From: Chelydra serpentina
Taxonomy: Eukaryota > Chordata > Testudines > Chelydridae
Reading direction: 5' to 3'
DNA: 64,000 nucleotides
Assembly: GCA_037349315.1 (NCBI GenBank)
Contig: JBAIAC010000001.1
Coordinates: forward strand, 35,464,001-35,528,000
Shown here: one piece after another, positions 35,801 to 47,800 of the stretch
Layout of the letters: each line of letters opens with the position of its first letter
How positions within the stretch are numbered: the first letter of the stretch is position 1
The notes under the pieces: model-generated
The model's database searches: none
Told to the model about the DNA's origin: nothing
What the model saw: only the letters and a program-made list of their open reading frames with translations
Translations under genes and position numbers: made by a program

Positions 35801-38800
35801 AGCTGAGCTCCCTTTGGAGATGCTCCTTGGACTCACATGGGGCTAGGTAGCTGCGGGGCGCAAAAGAGGAATAGGGATAACTGTGCAGCACTAGCATCGC
35901 CTGCCTCAGTCTTGGCTCCCAACCCCCCTGCTCTAACCACTAGGACACACTCCCCTCCCAGGTCAGGAATAGAACCCAGGAGTCCTGGCTCTCAGCTCCC
36001 TGCTCTAATCACTAGGCTCTACTCTCTCAGGCTGGCACTATGCACAGGAGCCCCCTGAGTAGTCAGACTCTACTGTCCTGCCCTCACCTCTGACTGAGCC
36101 AGCTGTGCTCTGCATGGCCACTAGTGGCGTGTTACCCTCATCCTCCCCCATCAAAGGCTCCCCACGCCAGTCCCTTACCAGGCGCTCCAGACTCTCAGTC
36201 TCAGCTGCTGCCTCCATGACTCGCTCCCGCTCCTTCACCACGTCGTTCAGCATCTCCACAGCCTCCTGCAACTCACCCAGGGGGCTGCTCATGTCCTCAC
36301 GGCTCAGCTGCTGCCCGGCCTGGGCCAAGGGGAGGTGCACAGGCTCCTGGGAGCCCAGCCTGCTGGTCCCTGGCTAAAGCAAACACACAGGGACGCTGGG
36401 GCTTTAGAGAGAGACCGGGACACGTGGGATGATTCTGGCCCCACCTGGCCTGCGAGGGGTCCTGTGGAGCCTCCTCACCATGCACTCAGGGTTGCTGGTC
36501 TCAGCCATTCCCCAGCCCAGGAGCAAGGGCAGTGGCCATTGCGCCTCCCCCACCTCAGAGCAGATACTGGCAGCGGCTGGGGGTGATGCTGGAAAGCTAG
36601 GGGTTCCAGTTATCCCCCACCCCACCCCTGGCCTCGCTCAGTCAGCAGTAGGGCCCCCCACCCAGACTGACCAGCAGGGATGGGATTCCCAATGGAGGCC
36701 CGAGTCCAGGCCCATCCCCACTCACGCCTCACCCGTGTGCTGTTCCTCTGGCTCAGCACCTCCTCCTCCTGCACGTTCTGCAGGAACTCAGACAGCACCA
36801 GGGAATCGCGCAGATCCTCCGCCCGCCGCTGCAGGGCCACCCGCACGCACCCCAACCTGGCACAGCAAAGGCAGCAGTGGGGCAGGGGCACATGGAGAGG
36901 CAGTGCCGCAGGGGGCTCCTACTCCTGATGCCAACCACCGTAGGGAAATCCCCTCCTGACCCTTCAGTGCTGCCATTCCCCAATGCCGCCCTCCCATCCC
37001 CCAAGGTTGTCCCATTGGAGGTCTCCCACCTCTCTGACACCACTGTCCCCTCCCATTCCCCAAGGCTGCCCTCAGGGATCCCCTCTCACCTCTCTGATGC
37101 CACATCCTCCTCAGAGGGGGGAATCCCCTCACACCCCTGCAACACCATCTCTCCCTCACATCCCCTGACACTACCTCCCACTCCAGCAGCCGGACGCTCC
37201 CCCAAGTCTGTTCCCCCAGGACTCACTTCTCCTCCACCATCTCCACCTTGCTCTGAATCTTCCCAGCCATCACGTGCTCTGCAGAGGGCTCTCTCCCCAT
37301 CTCCTCCCGCAGGGCCTGGAGCTTGATGCCCCACAACAGGACCTGGTTCTCCAAGCAGCTGATCTCCTGGAGGTCCCCACGGAGCTCCTCTGGGCTCCTC
37401 ATGGTGGCGGGCTCTGACAGTGAGCCCGCCACCCCCTGCAGCCAGTGCTCAGCCCCATCCAGCTCTCCCACCAACCGCAGAACCTGCAGGAAGAGATTGG
37501 AGAGTGGGACAGACAGGACCTCCCAGGCCAGATCCCACTCTGCCCCGGCCTCAGGGTGAGCTGGAATGAAAGCTCCTGCGGGCGCCGTGGCATTACGTCG
37601 CAGGGAAGACCAGTTCGGTGTGACCCAGCACCGCGCTATCCCATCCAGGGCAGCACGTTTCCACGGAGCATCGCAGGGCTCTCCATCCTGCAGCACAAAC
37701 ACCACCCGGCGGCCCACCTAGAGGCATCTCAGACACAGCAGGGGCAGTCCTGGCTGTGCCACTGCTGAGGCCACTGGAGGGCCAGATCCAGCTGGAGGAG
37801 CAGAGGCTTCCTGAGCTGGCTCCGCAGGGCACCTGTCCCAGGTGGTGTGCATGGCACTGGGCTGGCTGATCTTTGGGGGAGCCCAGGCGGCCAGGGCCAT
37901 CACCCCCCACCCTGCTGATATTCCACGGGGAGACTTCCTTGCAGGGGGCTGCAGACGAGGCTCTAGATGGCGCCTGCACCAGCACAGCCCAGAGAATGGC
38001 CACAGTGACCCTCGTGGGGACGGCTTGTCCCACCGGCGCCTTCGCTGGGGCTGTCCCTGTGTCCCGGGTGCACCCCATTCCCGCCCTGCTCACACCCCTC
38101 TCTGTCTGCTATGGGCTCTTGCCTGGCAGAGACAGATGGCACCACGCACCTTATCAATCTCCCTCAGCACCGCACCATTCTCCCGGTGCCTCCTCTGCAG
38201 CTCTTCCCAAAGCCCCTCCAGCTCCTGGAGGACGCCTTCCACCTGAGGTCTCCCTCCATGGCTGCCACACAGCAGCTGCTGCCCTTCCTACGGGACACAG
38301 ACACGCACTCTTAGGTGACGCCCACCTGGGTGTCCCGCTCCGCGATCCCTTAGAGGGGCCTGAGAATGAGGCACATGCCAAGGATGGGGATCTGCCCTTC
38401 CCAGCCCCTCTGACCCTGGCCACCACGGAGGCATGGATCTCACTGCCCACTCCCATCCCTCCCCAGAAGGCAGCGGAGGGGAAAGTCCTCCTGGCGCCCC
38501 AGGTGCCTGGCATGGGAACCCAGTGTTATCCCCCAGTCGCACGAAACACCTGCCGCTGGGGATGCCATCAGCATGGTGCCCCCTCTGTCTTCCCAGCAGC
38601 GAGTTGTATGGGGGACTCCCAGTCCCACCCAGCACGCGCCCCACAGCTGGTGCTCACCAGGCGCAGGGCCTCAATGCTGGAGCTGTTGCCCAAGATCTCC
38701 TGCTGCAGCATGGCCTGCTGGGTCTGTGCGGCCTCCAGGCTCTCTGCGGCCTCCATCTGGCTCAGCTGGACGCTGAGCCCCACGTTCTCCCTCAGCCAGG

Positions 38801-41800
38801 ACACGGCCTGCCGCGCACCGCGGGGAGAGACAGCGCATTACTGCCAGCCGAGGGGTGGGGGGCTGCGAGCAGGGGAGGGAGACACACAGGGGAACACCCG
38901 ACGCTGGGAGCCAGGGACAGGGGCTGGGACGCGCCTTGGCTCATTGGAGACGTTACCGCGTTAGCAGCCTGACAGAAGTCCTGCAGCTGGGCCTCCTGCT
39001 GGGGTGGACCCCGCACAGCGTCTGACTGTCCGGGGGGTTTCCTCCTCCTGCGGGAGAGAGGCAGAGTCATGGACAGCTTCTCTCCTACCACAAAAAGAAC
39101 AGGATTACTTGTGGCACCGTAGAGACTAACAAATTTAAGGTGCCACAAGTAATCCTGTTCTTTTTGCTGACACAGACTAACACGGCTGCTCTCCTACCAC
39201 AGGAACCCCTGCAGGCTCCGCCAAAGGACCCGGGCAGCCTCATACCACACAAACCCTCAGAGATACAGCTGCAAGTAGGGGCTGGTATCGAGGCCATGGG
39301 GGCCCTACAGGGTCAGGGCATGGGGGCAGCTGCCTGTGCCAGGGAAACTCCAGGTGCCCATGTCCTTCCCTGTCCACGATGCCCCTTCTGGGGACTAGGT
39401 TCTGGAGCTGGATTCTTACAGCTAAGGAACAGGTCTAGCCCAGCAAAAGCTCTAGGTCCCCTCCCCGCTCCTAAGGAATACCTGGCCCATACCCCTCCCC
39501 TGGACCCCATTCTTGGGGGCAGCCTGCCAAGTCAGTACCTCTTACTGTTGCTGTGGCAGCCAGGGGTGGCCTGCTCTCCGGGTGAGCTCGGGCTTCCCTC
39601 CTCGCCTCTCGCACGCTCAGTCACATTCCCTGCAACATCCTTCTGCACCTAGGACACAACAGGAGCCTCCCAGGGTCCGATTCCTCCCTCAACTAGCAGC
39701 AGGCGGAGGAATGGGGATCAACAGAGCCAGTCCAGCCCCCCCCCCCCATGCCAGGCCTAGCACCTACTCCTCTGCCGCCACACACAGGGCACTCCTGGGA
39801 GCAGGGCCATTCTGGCAGCAGCACAGGGCCCAAAGCAAAGCCTGGTGACAGGTCCCTGGGGCTGTGGGTGGGGTGGGTGCTGCTGTGCCGCCTCCCCAGA
39901 ATTCCAGGTGCCAGGGCGACATCACAGCCTGACGCAGGTCAGAGCGCAGAGGGACACACAGGAACATGTGCTAGGGTGGCCTGGGCAAAGGTGTATTGGG
40001 GGAGGGGGGGTCTGCGCCGGTGTGCGGGGTGCATGAAGGGGCAGGTGTGTGCAGAGGTGGGGCACATACAGCACTCCCAGACCATCCCACTGACCGGTGT
40101 TCAGAGCCACACACAGGTCCCCTGGGGCACTGCACACAGGTTCCAGGGTTTACGTGGTCACATACTTATCACTGAGGGGTCATAGAGGGGGGTCCCAAGG
40201 GTTAGCGAGGAGGTCACAGGAGGGGTCACACAGCTGTCACTTAGGGTTCACGGTCTCAAGCTCTTTCCCCATGTGCCTTTGCTGGATGTCTAAGGGAAGT
40301 GGCTCTGGTTTGGCTGCTCTTGTTGCAGGGAAGAGGAGGGCTGGGGAGAGGGTCAGGGTCCCAGCTACCATACTCACCGCGTTTAATGGGACCCTCCTCC
40401 GCTTGTCTCCAGCTTCCCTCCCCGCAACTCCCCCGCTGCCGGCTTCTGTCTGCTCGGGGCTCAGGGCATCGGTCTCTCCCATCGGCAAACTGCTCACCAG
40501 AGCCAGCAATGGTGACTTCTCGTTCCTGGGAGATGGGGAGCACACACAGACACAGGGCAAGGAGAGGGGAGGGGAGAGGAGTGAGAGGCAAGAGGAGAGA
40601 ATGGGGAAGAGAACCCCAAGCTGTTCTGGCCCCGTGAGTCCTCTGGGGTTGACTCCGGTGGCCAATAGCTCTCCTGTGATAGGCTGAGACACTCAAGCAG
40701 CCCACTCTCTGAGTCAATCAAAAAATAGCTCAAAGGGCAGAGGTTACTGTGGTGCATCTCATAGGTCACTCTATCTGCCCTCAGAGCCGCCTCCCACCAA
40801 TGCAGCCTGCACCCCTGTAACAAAGTGTTACAGAAGAAGACAGAAGATGACACCGAGGCACAGAGCAGGGCGGGGACCTGCCCTCCAGGGCCACACAATG
40901 AGTCAAGCGCAGAGCTGGGAATAGAACCCAGGAGTCCTGGCTCCCTAGTCACACGCCCTTCTGCTCACCAGGTCTCGAGGCAGGAGTGGGCAACAAGTGA
41001 CCCCTGTGAACGCATACGCGTTGCTAAATTCAGCCCTGGGCTTGCTCTGTGTTTAGGGGGGATGCTGGTGGGTGGGTTGCTACGAGGCTCTGCTGTACCT
41101 CAGCACCTGCTGAAGCTGGGCCCAGCTCTCCTTGACGTCTCGATGTTTGTGCAGGACTCGTGCTGCCAGGCTGGGATGGAGGCTGATGAGCTGGGACACG
41201 GTCACATCCAACATCTGGAGGAGCGAGAGGGGCACGAAATGAGCTAACGGGGCTGGCTGCGGGTGACCCTCCAGAGCTGAGCACAGAGGCTATCTGGGAA
41301 ATGCTGGGTTACCTCTCCAGGGGCAGGTGAGCAGCAGGACACAGGGCCCCAGCTCCCTTCTAACAAGCCCTCCCACTGATCCCTCCTCTCCGCACACCAA
41401 ACCCTCCTCAAGATCCAGCCCCTCTGAGATGCCCGTCTGGGCAGCTGAAGGCAGCCTGGATGCAGCCACCCCCGTTACAGAGGATTCAAGGCATGACATA
41501 CGCCAAACCCCTTGATGCTGGCAGTTCGGCCAGATGAGGGTTTGACTCCAGGCCGTTCTGCCCATGCCACACCCTGGTAGGGGCTGTAACGCCCAAGTCC
41601 AAGCCGGGTGATGGGGGGAGATGTCCCATCAGGGCACACGCAGGACGCCTTGCCTCTCAGGTGAGACATTTCGGGTGAGTTTGGGACAGCGCAATGCCAA
41701 CACTTACCATGACCTGGCTGGCAATATCCCTGACGTCTCGGTCCCGGCTGGGCTCAGGGTCCCCCTGCTTCCCCATGCCACAGAGGTTCCTCCACTGCAA

Positions 41801-44800
41801 GAAGAAGCAGCAGCCATTGTACCCCTTAGGGGAAGGTGGGGACAGGGCCCTGCTCTCTGCAGTGCCTCCATGCCATTTGGATCCCCTCTGAGTGATCCTA
41901 TCCCCCACCCCATGTCACACAGGAGTCCCTCCTCCAATCCTGCTCCCCAATGACAGAGGCCATCACCCCTCGCAGCACCAGTAATGATGTAACTCAGGGA
42001 TCTGGCTGAGGGGGGCAGCCACTACATAGCACGCAGAGGAGCAGGGGAGCTGGTGATTCAGCCCTGCCCCAGAATGTCACCTTCCCAGAGATGCTAAGGA
42101 ATGTCCATCATTTCCTGGGAGTACAGACAGGCCCCAGGGAAGAAGAGGCAGAGTGTGATATTCCCCCATCAGGCCCCCCATGGCCTCCTTCTCACTTTGG
42201 GCTCCGCTCACACCCTGGGGCTGGGGAAAGTCCTCAGTTCCAAGTGCCTGATAGGGATGGGGAACAGGCAGTGGGGTAGCTCACACTCTGACTGGCCAGG
42301 AGAGCCAAGCTCTTTTCCTCTACGCAGTAGTGTGGGTCCCCTTCTCCCTCCTTAACTCCCTTGATATCCTGCGCTGCAGTCACTGAGCTGGTGGCCATGG
42401 AGGAGCAGAAACGGCTCATCAAGCTACTCGGGGGCTGGCTGGGGACGGCTGTAGAGCAAAGCAAGGGGCTTTCTCCCTGGCCTCCTGGTGGGGAGAATAC
42501 TCCTTCCACACCCTCCCCAGCCCTGTGCTAGCCCAGGTGTCAGGGGCTGAGAGAGGAGTGGGCTCTTCTCCAAACTGCCCTTGCCTCAGGAGGCCCTGTG
42601 AGAACTTCCCATCCTGGCACCGCGCAGCCCTCAAACCATCAATGGGGCCGGAGTTGATCCCACTCTGAGCCCTCAGCGGTACCTTGGCGTGGATGGCTCT
42701 GAGGAGTGTGTCCGCTTGCTGGAGGAAGGCAGCTACCTCCAAGGCCAGCTGCAGGGTCTCATAATGTTCCTTCAGGGTCCCCTGGAGCCGCAGCCACCTG
42801 GGCGGAGAAAGCAGGAGGAGGTTATTGCGGATCATGCTGCCCGGTGCAGCCTCCCCCGGCCTCCTCAGCCATTCCCACAGTCATGTGCAATGTTCCCTCT
42901 AATTTTTGACAGGCCGTGTGCGCAAAACATTTCTTCTGTGCAAATTTTTGACAGGCTGTGTGCGCAAAAAATGTCTTCTATGCACATTGTTGTGCTTCTG
43001 TGCAAATTTTTGTGCGTGCAGTGTTTCGCCGTGTGCGCAGGGTTTAGGATCTGTGTGCGCGCGCACACGCGCACAGCTTAGAGGGAACAGTGGTCATGTG
43101 CCTCACAGGCCGAGACCTCCCTGTGCCCAGTCTGCCTGGCTCTGCAGCCCCCAGGCAGCTGTGACTCCTCCCCACTCACATTTTATTGAGGTGCTTACGC
43201 CGGGCGGAGATGCTCCTGCTCTCACTCTTGCCATGCTTCTCCAGTTTCTGGGCCAGGCTGTTCATCTCCTCATGCAGGCCCTGGAACTGCTGCTCCTCCT
43301 GGGCTCAGACAGAGAAATAGAGCAATCCCACCAACTCTCCTGGCCCAGCACAACGAGCCAGTCCCCACGGGAGAGATCAGCTCCTGGCTCCAGCTCCAGT
43401 TAAGCGCCAACGTGGACACACGAACAAATGGATATAAACTGGCCATCAACAAGTTTAGGGTTGAAATTAGGCAAAGGAGTGAAGTTCTGGAACTGCCTTC
43501 TGAGGGGAGAAGTGGGGGGAAAAAACCTAACTGGCTTCAGCTGAGCTTGATAAGTTTATGGAGGGGATGGTATGATGAGACTGCCTACACTGGCATGTAG
43601 CTGATCTGCGACTGCTAGCAGCAAATATCTCCAATTGCTCCACCAGCTGCAGAGGGCTCTGAGTTACTACAGAGAATTCTTTCCCAGGTGTCTGTCTGGG
43701 GGTCTGACCCACATGCTCAGGGTCTAACTGATCACCATTTTGGGGACAGGAGGGAATTTTCCTCCGGGTCAGATTGGCAGAGACCCTGGGGTATTTTTTG
43801 CCTTCCTCTGCAGCATGGGGCACAGGTCACTTGCAGGTTTAAACTAGTGTAAATGGTGGGTTCTCTGTAACTTGAAGTCTTTAAACCAAGATTTGAGGGT
43901 TTCAGTAACTCACCCGGAGGTTATGAGTCTGTTACAGGAGTGGGTGGGAGAGGTTCTGTGGCCTGCAGGGTGCAGGAGGTCAGACTAGGAGATCATGATG
44001 GTCCCTTCAGGCCTTAAAGTCTATGCACTCCATTCCAGATGCTCCAGCACTGGTTGCTGAGAGACTTGGGCAGGAGCCACTGCCCAGCTGGGTCTGGGGT
44101 CCCCAGCACAATGGACTCTGTGGCTGCCGGGCCTGGCTTCAAAGAGTGTTCTGATGCTTGTGGCACCAGGAGGCGCGAGGCTCAACAGTGTGAACATACA
44201 GAGGCCTCCCCAAAGGATACCTGGGTGTTACTGAGATGTTCCCAGATCACCCCGGGTCAATCGGTCATTGCTCCGGCTAGAACACCAAACCAGTGAGGAG
44301 CTGAGATGGAGCGCTGGCTGGGAAGTCGGAGGTGTCCTCTGGGGGCCGAGTTACAGCTGAGAAACGCAAGACATCCCCTGGGAGTTGGGTGACAGGGACC
44401 AAGCCCAAGCCAGGCAGGGGGAGGGACTCTCACCTGTTTTAAGTCAAGGATGCGGCGGGTGAGCTGGATCTTGTCCATGCTCTCCTGAAGGAGGGCAGTC
44501 AGCACGGGCTTCTCTTCCTGGGACAGGTGGGGGTTAGAACACAGAGAGGGCAGAGGAAGTCAAGAGAGCTACAGCGAAACTGCCCCAGACTGAACCCGAA
44601 GCAGGAGGTCTAGAGTGAGGACAGGGCAACTGGGAGTCAGCACTCCTGGGTTCCTCTGCCAGCTCACTGTGTGAACTTGGGCAAGTCCCTTCCCCTCCCC
44701 GTGCCTCAGTTTCCCCCTTCTGTAATGGGGATAAATGCCCTGGAGCACCATCACCCTGTCCAGGGGTGATCTCAGCCCCTGTCTACATTACACAGGCAGC

Positions 44801-47800
44801 TAGCTCCTGGTTGCCATGGCAACTGCAATTTACCTACAGGCTGAGAGTATGAAGATACCTTGTTTAATCAAGTGGCATTTTCCCTGTTAAGGCCCTGGCC
44901 CCACCTCCCCCCGCCCTACAATCCCATCCTGGGCCCCAGGCTGCTGCCCTGCCTTTTCCAAGCGGCAGGTCTCTGCTCAAGGGCCAAACGTTTGGCAGAG
45001 TCAGTGGCAAGGCTCAGAGACCCCTCTGCAGGGGCAGGGCCCCTTGGACATTGCCGGGGGTGGGGCACATTCCTAATGCATCACCAGGCAGTGGGGAGAA
45101 GGCTGATGAGGTCCCGTCCGGCCTGCTCTCCCACTCCCCATACCTTCTGCCTGATCCAAGCCTCCAGCTGCTCCGCTCTCCTGTTGAACTCCTGCAGGTT
45201 CCGCAGCCCGCCCAGCGCCTTGCTCTGATTCCCAGCTGTCTGCTTCAGCAGCTGCCACTGCTCCTTCAAGGCCAGCAGCTGCCTCCTGACAGTCTCCACA
45301 CTGGGGCTGGGCCGGCCCATGAGCTGCTCACCCATCTGGGGAGAGGAAGGGAAGCAGCTCAGAGAATCCTTGAATCCACTGGCCTGCTGGGGTATTGACA
45401 TGGAGGAGCACAAAGACACAGGGGTAGCCAGGCACTGCCTGGGTGCAGGAGAGGACAGCACGGACCCAATTGGGTCAGTCCTAGCAGGATTCAGGCTGGA
45501 CGCCAGGGGGTTGCTGGGGAGGAGGCTGGAATGGAAGTGGGCCTGTCCCGGAGCCCCCACCATACCTGGTTCAGTTTGATCAGCGTGTTCTCAAAATCCT
45601 TCATGTCTCTTTGCAGGGTCTGTGCCACGCGTTCCCAGTCCTGGATATTGCAGCCATCCTTCAGGTCCCGCAGCTTCCCTCGCACCCAGCTCTCAGCCTG
45701 GAACACAGGGAGGAGCTCTGATCTGGGCATGCCACCGAAACAGGCCTGGGGACGGCACTGAGCCACTTCTTCCAGGAGCTGGCGTGACAGCTGGGTAAAT
45801 GGGTCCATCCCAGACAGGGATACATGGGGCCATTGGTCTGACGACCTGGCATGGCAGGGAGATGGGCTCATTGGTCTGAGCTGGGGTAGCAGGCAGCAGG
45901 GGATACTGGGCTAGGTGTCCCATTGGTCTGAGGTGGTGCAGGTGGGGATAGCGGGGAGATGGGTCCATCGGGCTGACCTGGAGCAGGAGCTCCTGATTTG
46001 CCAGAACAAGAAAAGTCTTAACTGCGCTTGGGGGTCCCTGGAATGGGGCTCTGGGCACAGCCCCTGGGAGAAGGAGACTGAAATGCTAAAGCCCAGAACT
46101 CCTGGATGCCTCCGGAGAGCCCTGCAGTCTGGCTGGGCCGCGTCCCCCTCGCCTGGCAGCCAAGGCCCTTTGCAGGCTAAGTGGAGAGGACACAGCCGGG
46201 CGGGCAGGCCTCACAGGCAATCTCTCTACCCACCATGTGAGGACTCTGTTCTCCTTTCATTCTCTCTCCCCCGCTGCCCCCCCATCCCCCTGCAGAGCAG
46301 ACAGACACCCCTTCTTCGTGACCCCTTTTCCTGTGCCGCCTCTGCTGCTGATGCGGGGAGGAAACTGGGCCCCTGTGCGGGCTGACCCACGCTCCCTGGG
46401 GCAGACGGCCTGGAGAAAGGCAGCCAAATATGACGTTATGCCACAACAACGGCTTCGCTCCGGGCTGAGCGTTCACTCCCCCCCACACTCCTGCTGCTCA
46501 GATGAAAGGCTTCCGGCCATGGACACATCCCCGCTTCATTCCTCCACTGGAGCTGGAAGGAAGGGGCTCTCTCCTACCATCACTGCTCCCCCCAGGGACC
46601 AACCCCACCCCACCCCCCAGTGGAGAGGCACACCGTGGTGGGTCAGAATCCTGGGCAATTGCTCCATTAACCCGACATCCACTGAGCTCCCTGCTCCCAG
46701 ACCTTCCTCCGGGGATCCCCAGAGCAGGGTACCCCGGACTCTACCTGCATTATCTCTCGGTTGAACTGGACTATGAGAGGGCTCTGGTTAGGGAGGTTTG
46801 CCTGCCCTGCACTGCTTCGGATGCCAGTTTTCAGCCCAGCCACTCCACTTGGCTCCTTGTTCTTGACACTTTCCTTCCAGGGGGCTGCTGCATGGCATCC
46901 TGAAACCTAAGGGAGTCAAAGAGAGGAAACACTTAATGCACTTACCTGGGGGTGGAAACCTGAGCCAACCCAAACACAGCCGTGAAAGGGGATGGCAGCC
47001 TGGTTTGTTCCCACAAACATTAAATACTATCCATTGGCTTCAACAGCACTGTGCCAAGATACTCCAGCTGAGGATGTGGCTCACTGACTTCAATGATTTA
47101 CAGCAGCTGAGTTTCTAGTCCTGTGTTTTTCTGAGACAGAAGTTGCTTGTCGTTCACAGACTTTGTTGTGGCATCACAAGCACACACGAGTCTCTGCACT
47201 CGGCTAGTCCCAGGGACAATCCATGATGCAAAAAGTTTGCAATCTAAATAGACAGACAATGTAAAATGCAACCATCTCCATTTGTTTCCTCTTGGTTCGG
47301 TACATTTCCTCTCCCTTATGTTACACAGGAATTGCTTTACTGGATCAGCCCAGAGCTACATCCAGATAGGCTCTCTGACAGTTGCCAGTAGCCCATGCTT
47401 CAGAAGAAAGTGAAAGAAACCCCACAGTAGGGAGTTGTAAGAGAACCTGCTCCCGTGAAAAGTTTCCTCCTAACACCCATCAGTTAGAGATTGGCTTATG
47501 TCTAGAAGCAGAAAAGTTCACAACCCTGCCAGAACTTTCTCTCTCTTAAAAATCCTTATTGTTGTATCTCTGGACATTCTCATTCTCCAGATAAATCTCC
47601 AATCTTTGTTGAATCCTGCTAAGTTCTTGGCTTTGGACTTCAATGGTATCTAGTAGCAATGAGTTCCACAGCCCAACTGTGCACTGCATGAAGAGGGGTT
47701 TACTTTGGTTAGTTTCAAACATACCACCTTTCAAATTCACTGGATGCTCCCTATTCTAGTGTTATGAACAGAATGGCCTGATCTACTTTCTCTACACTTC

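Noticed and set aside
43050..43075. CGCG-rich tract as a separate microsatellite
   Set aside because: It lies within the hAT MITE at 42888-43092 and is explained by that element.
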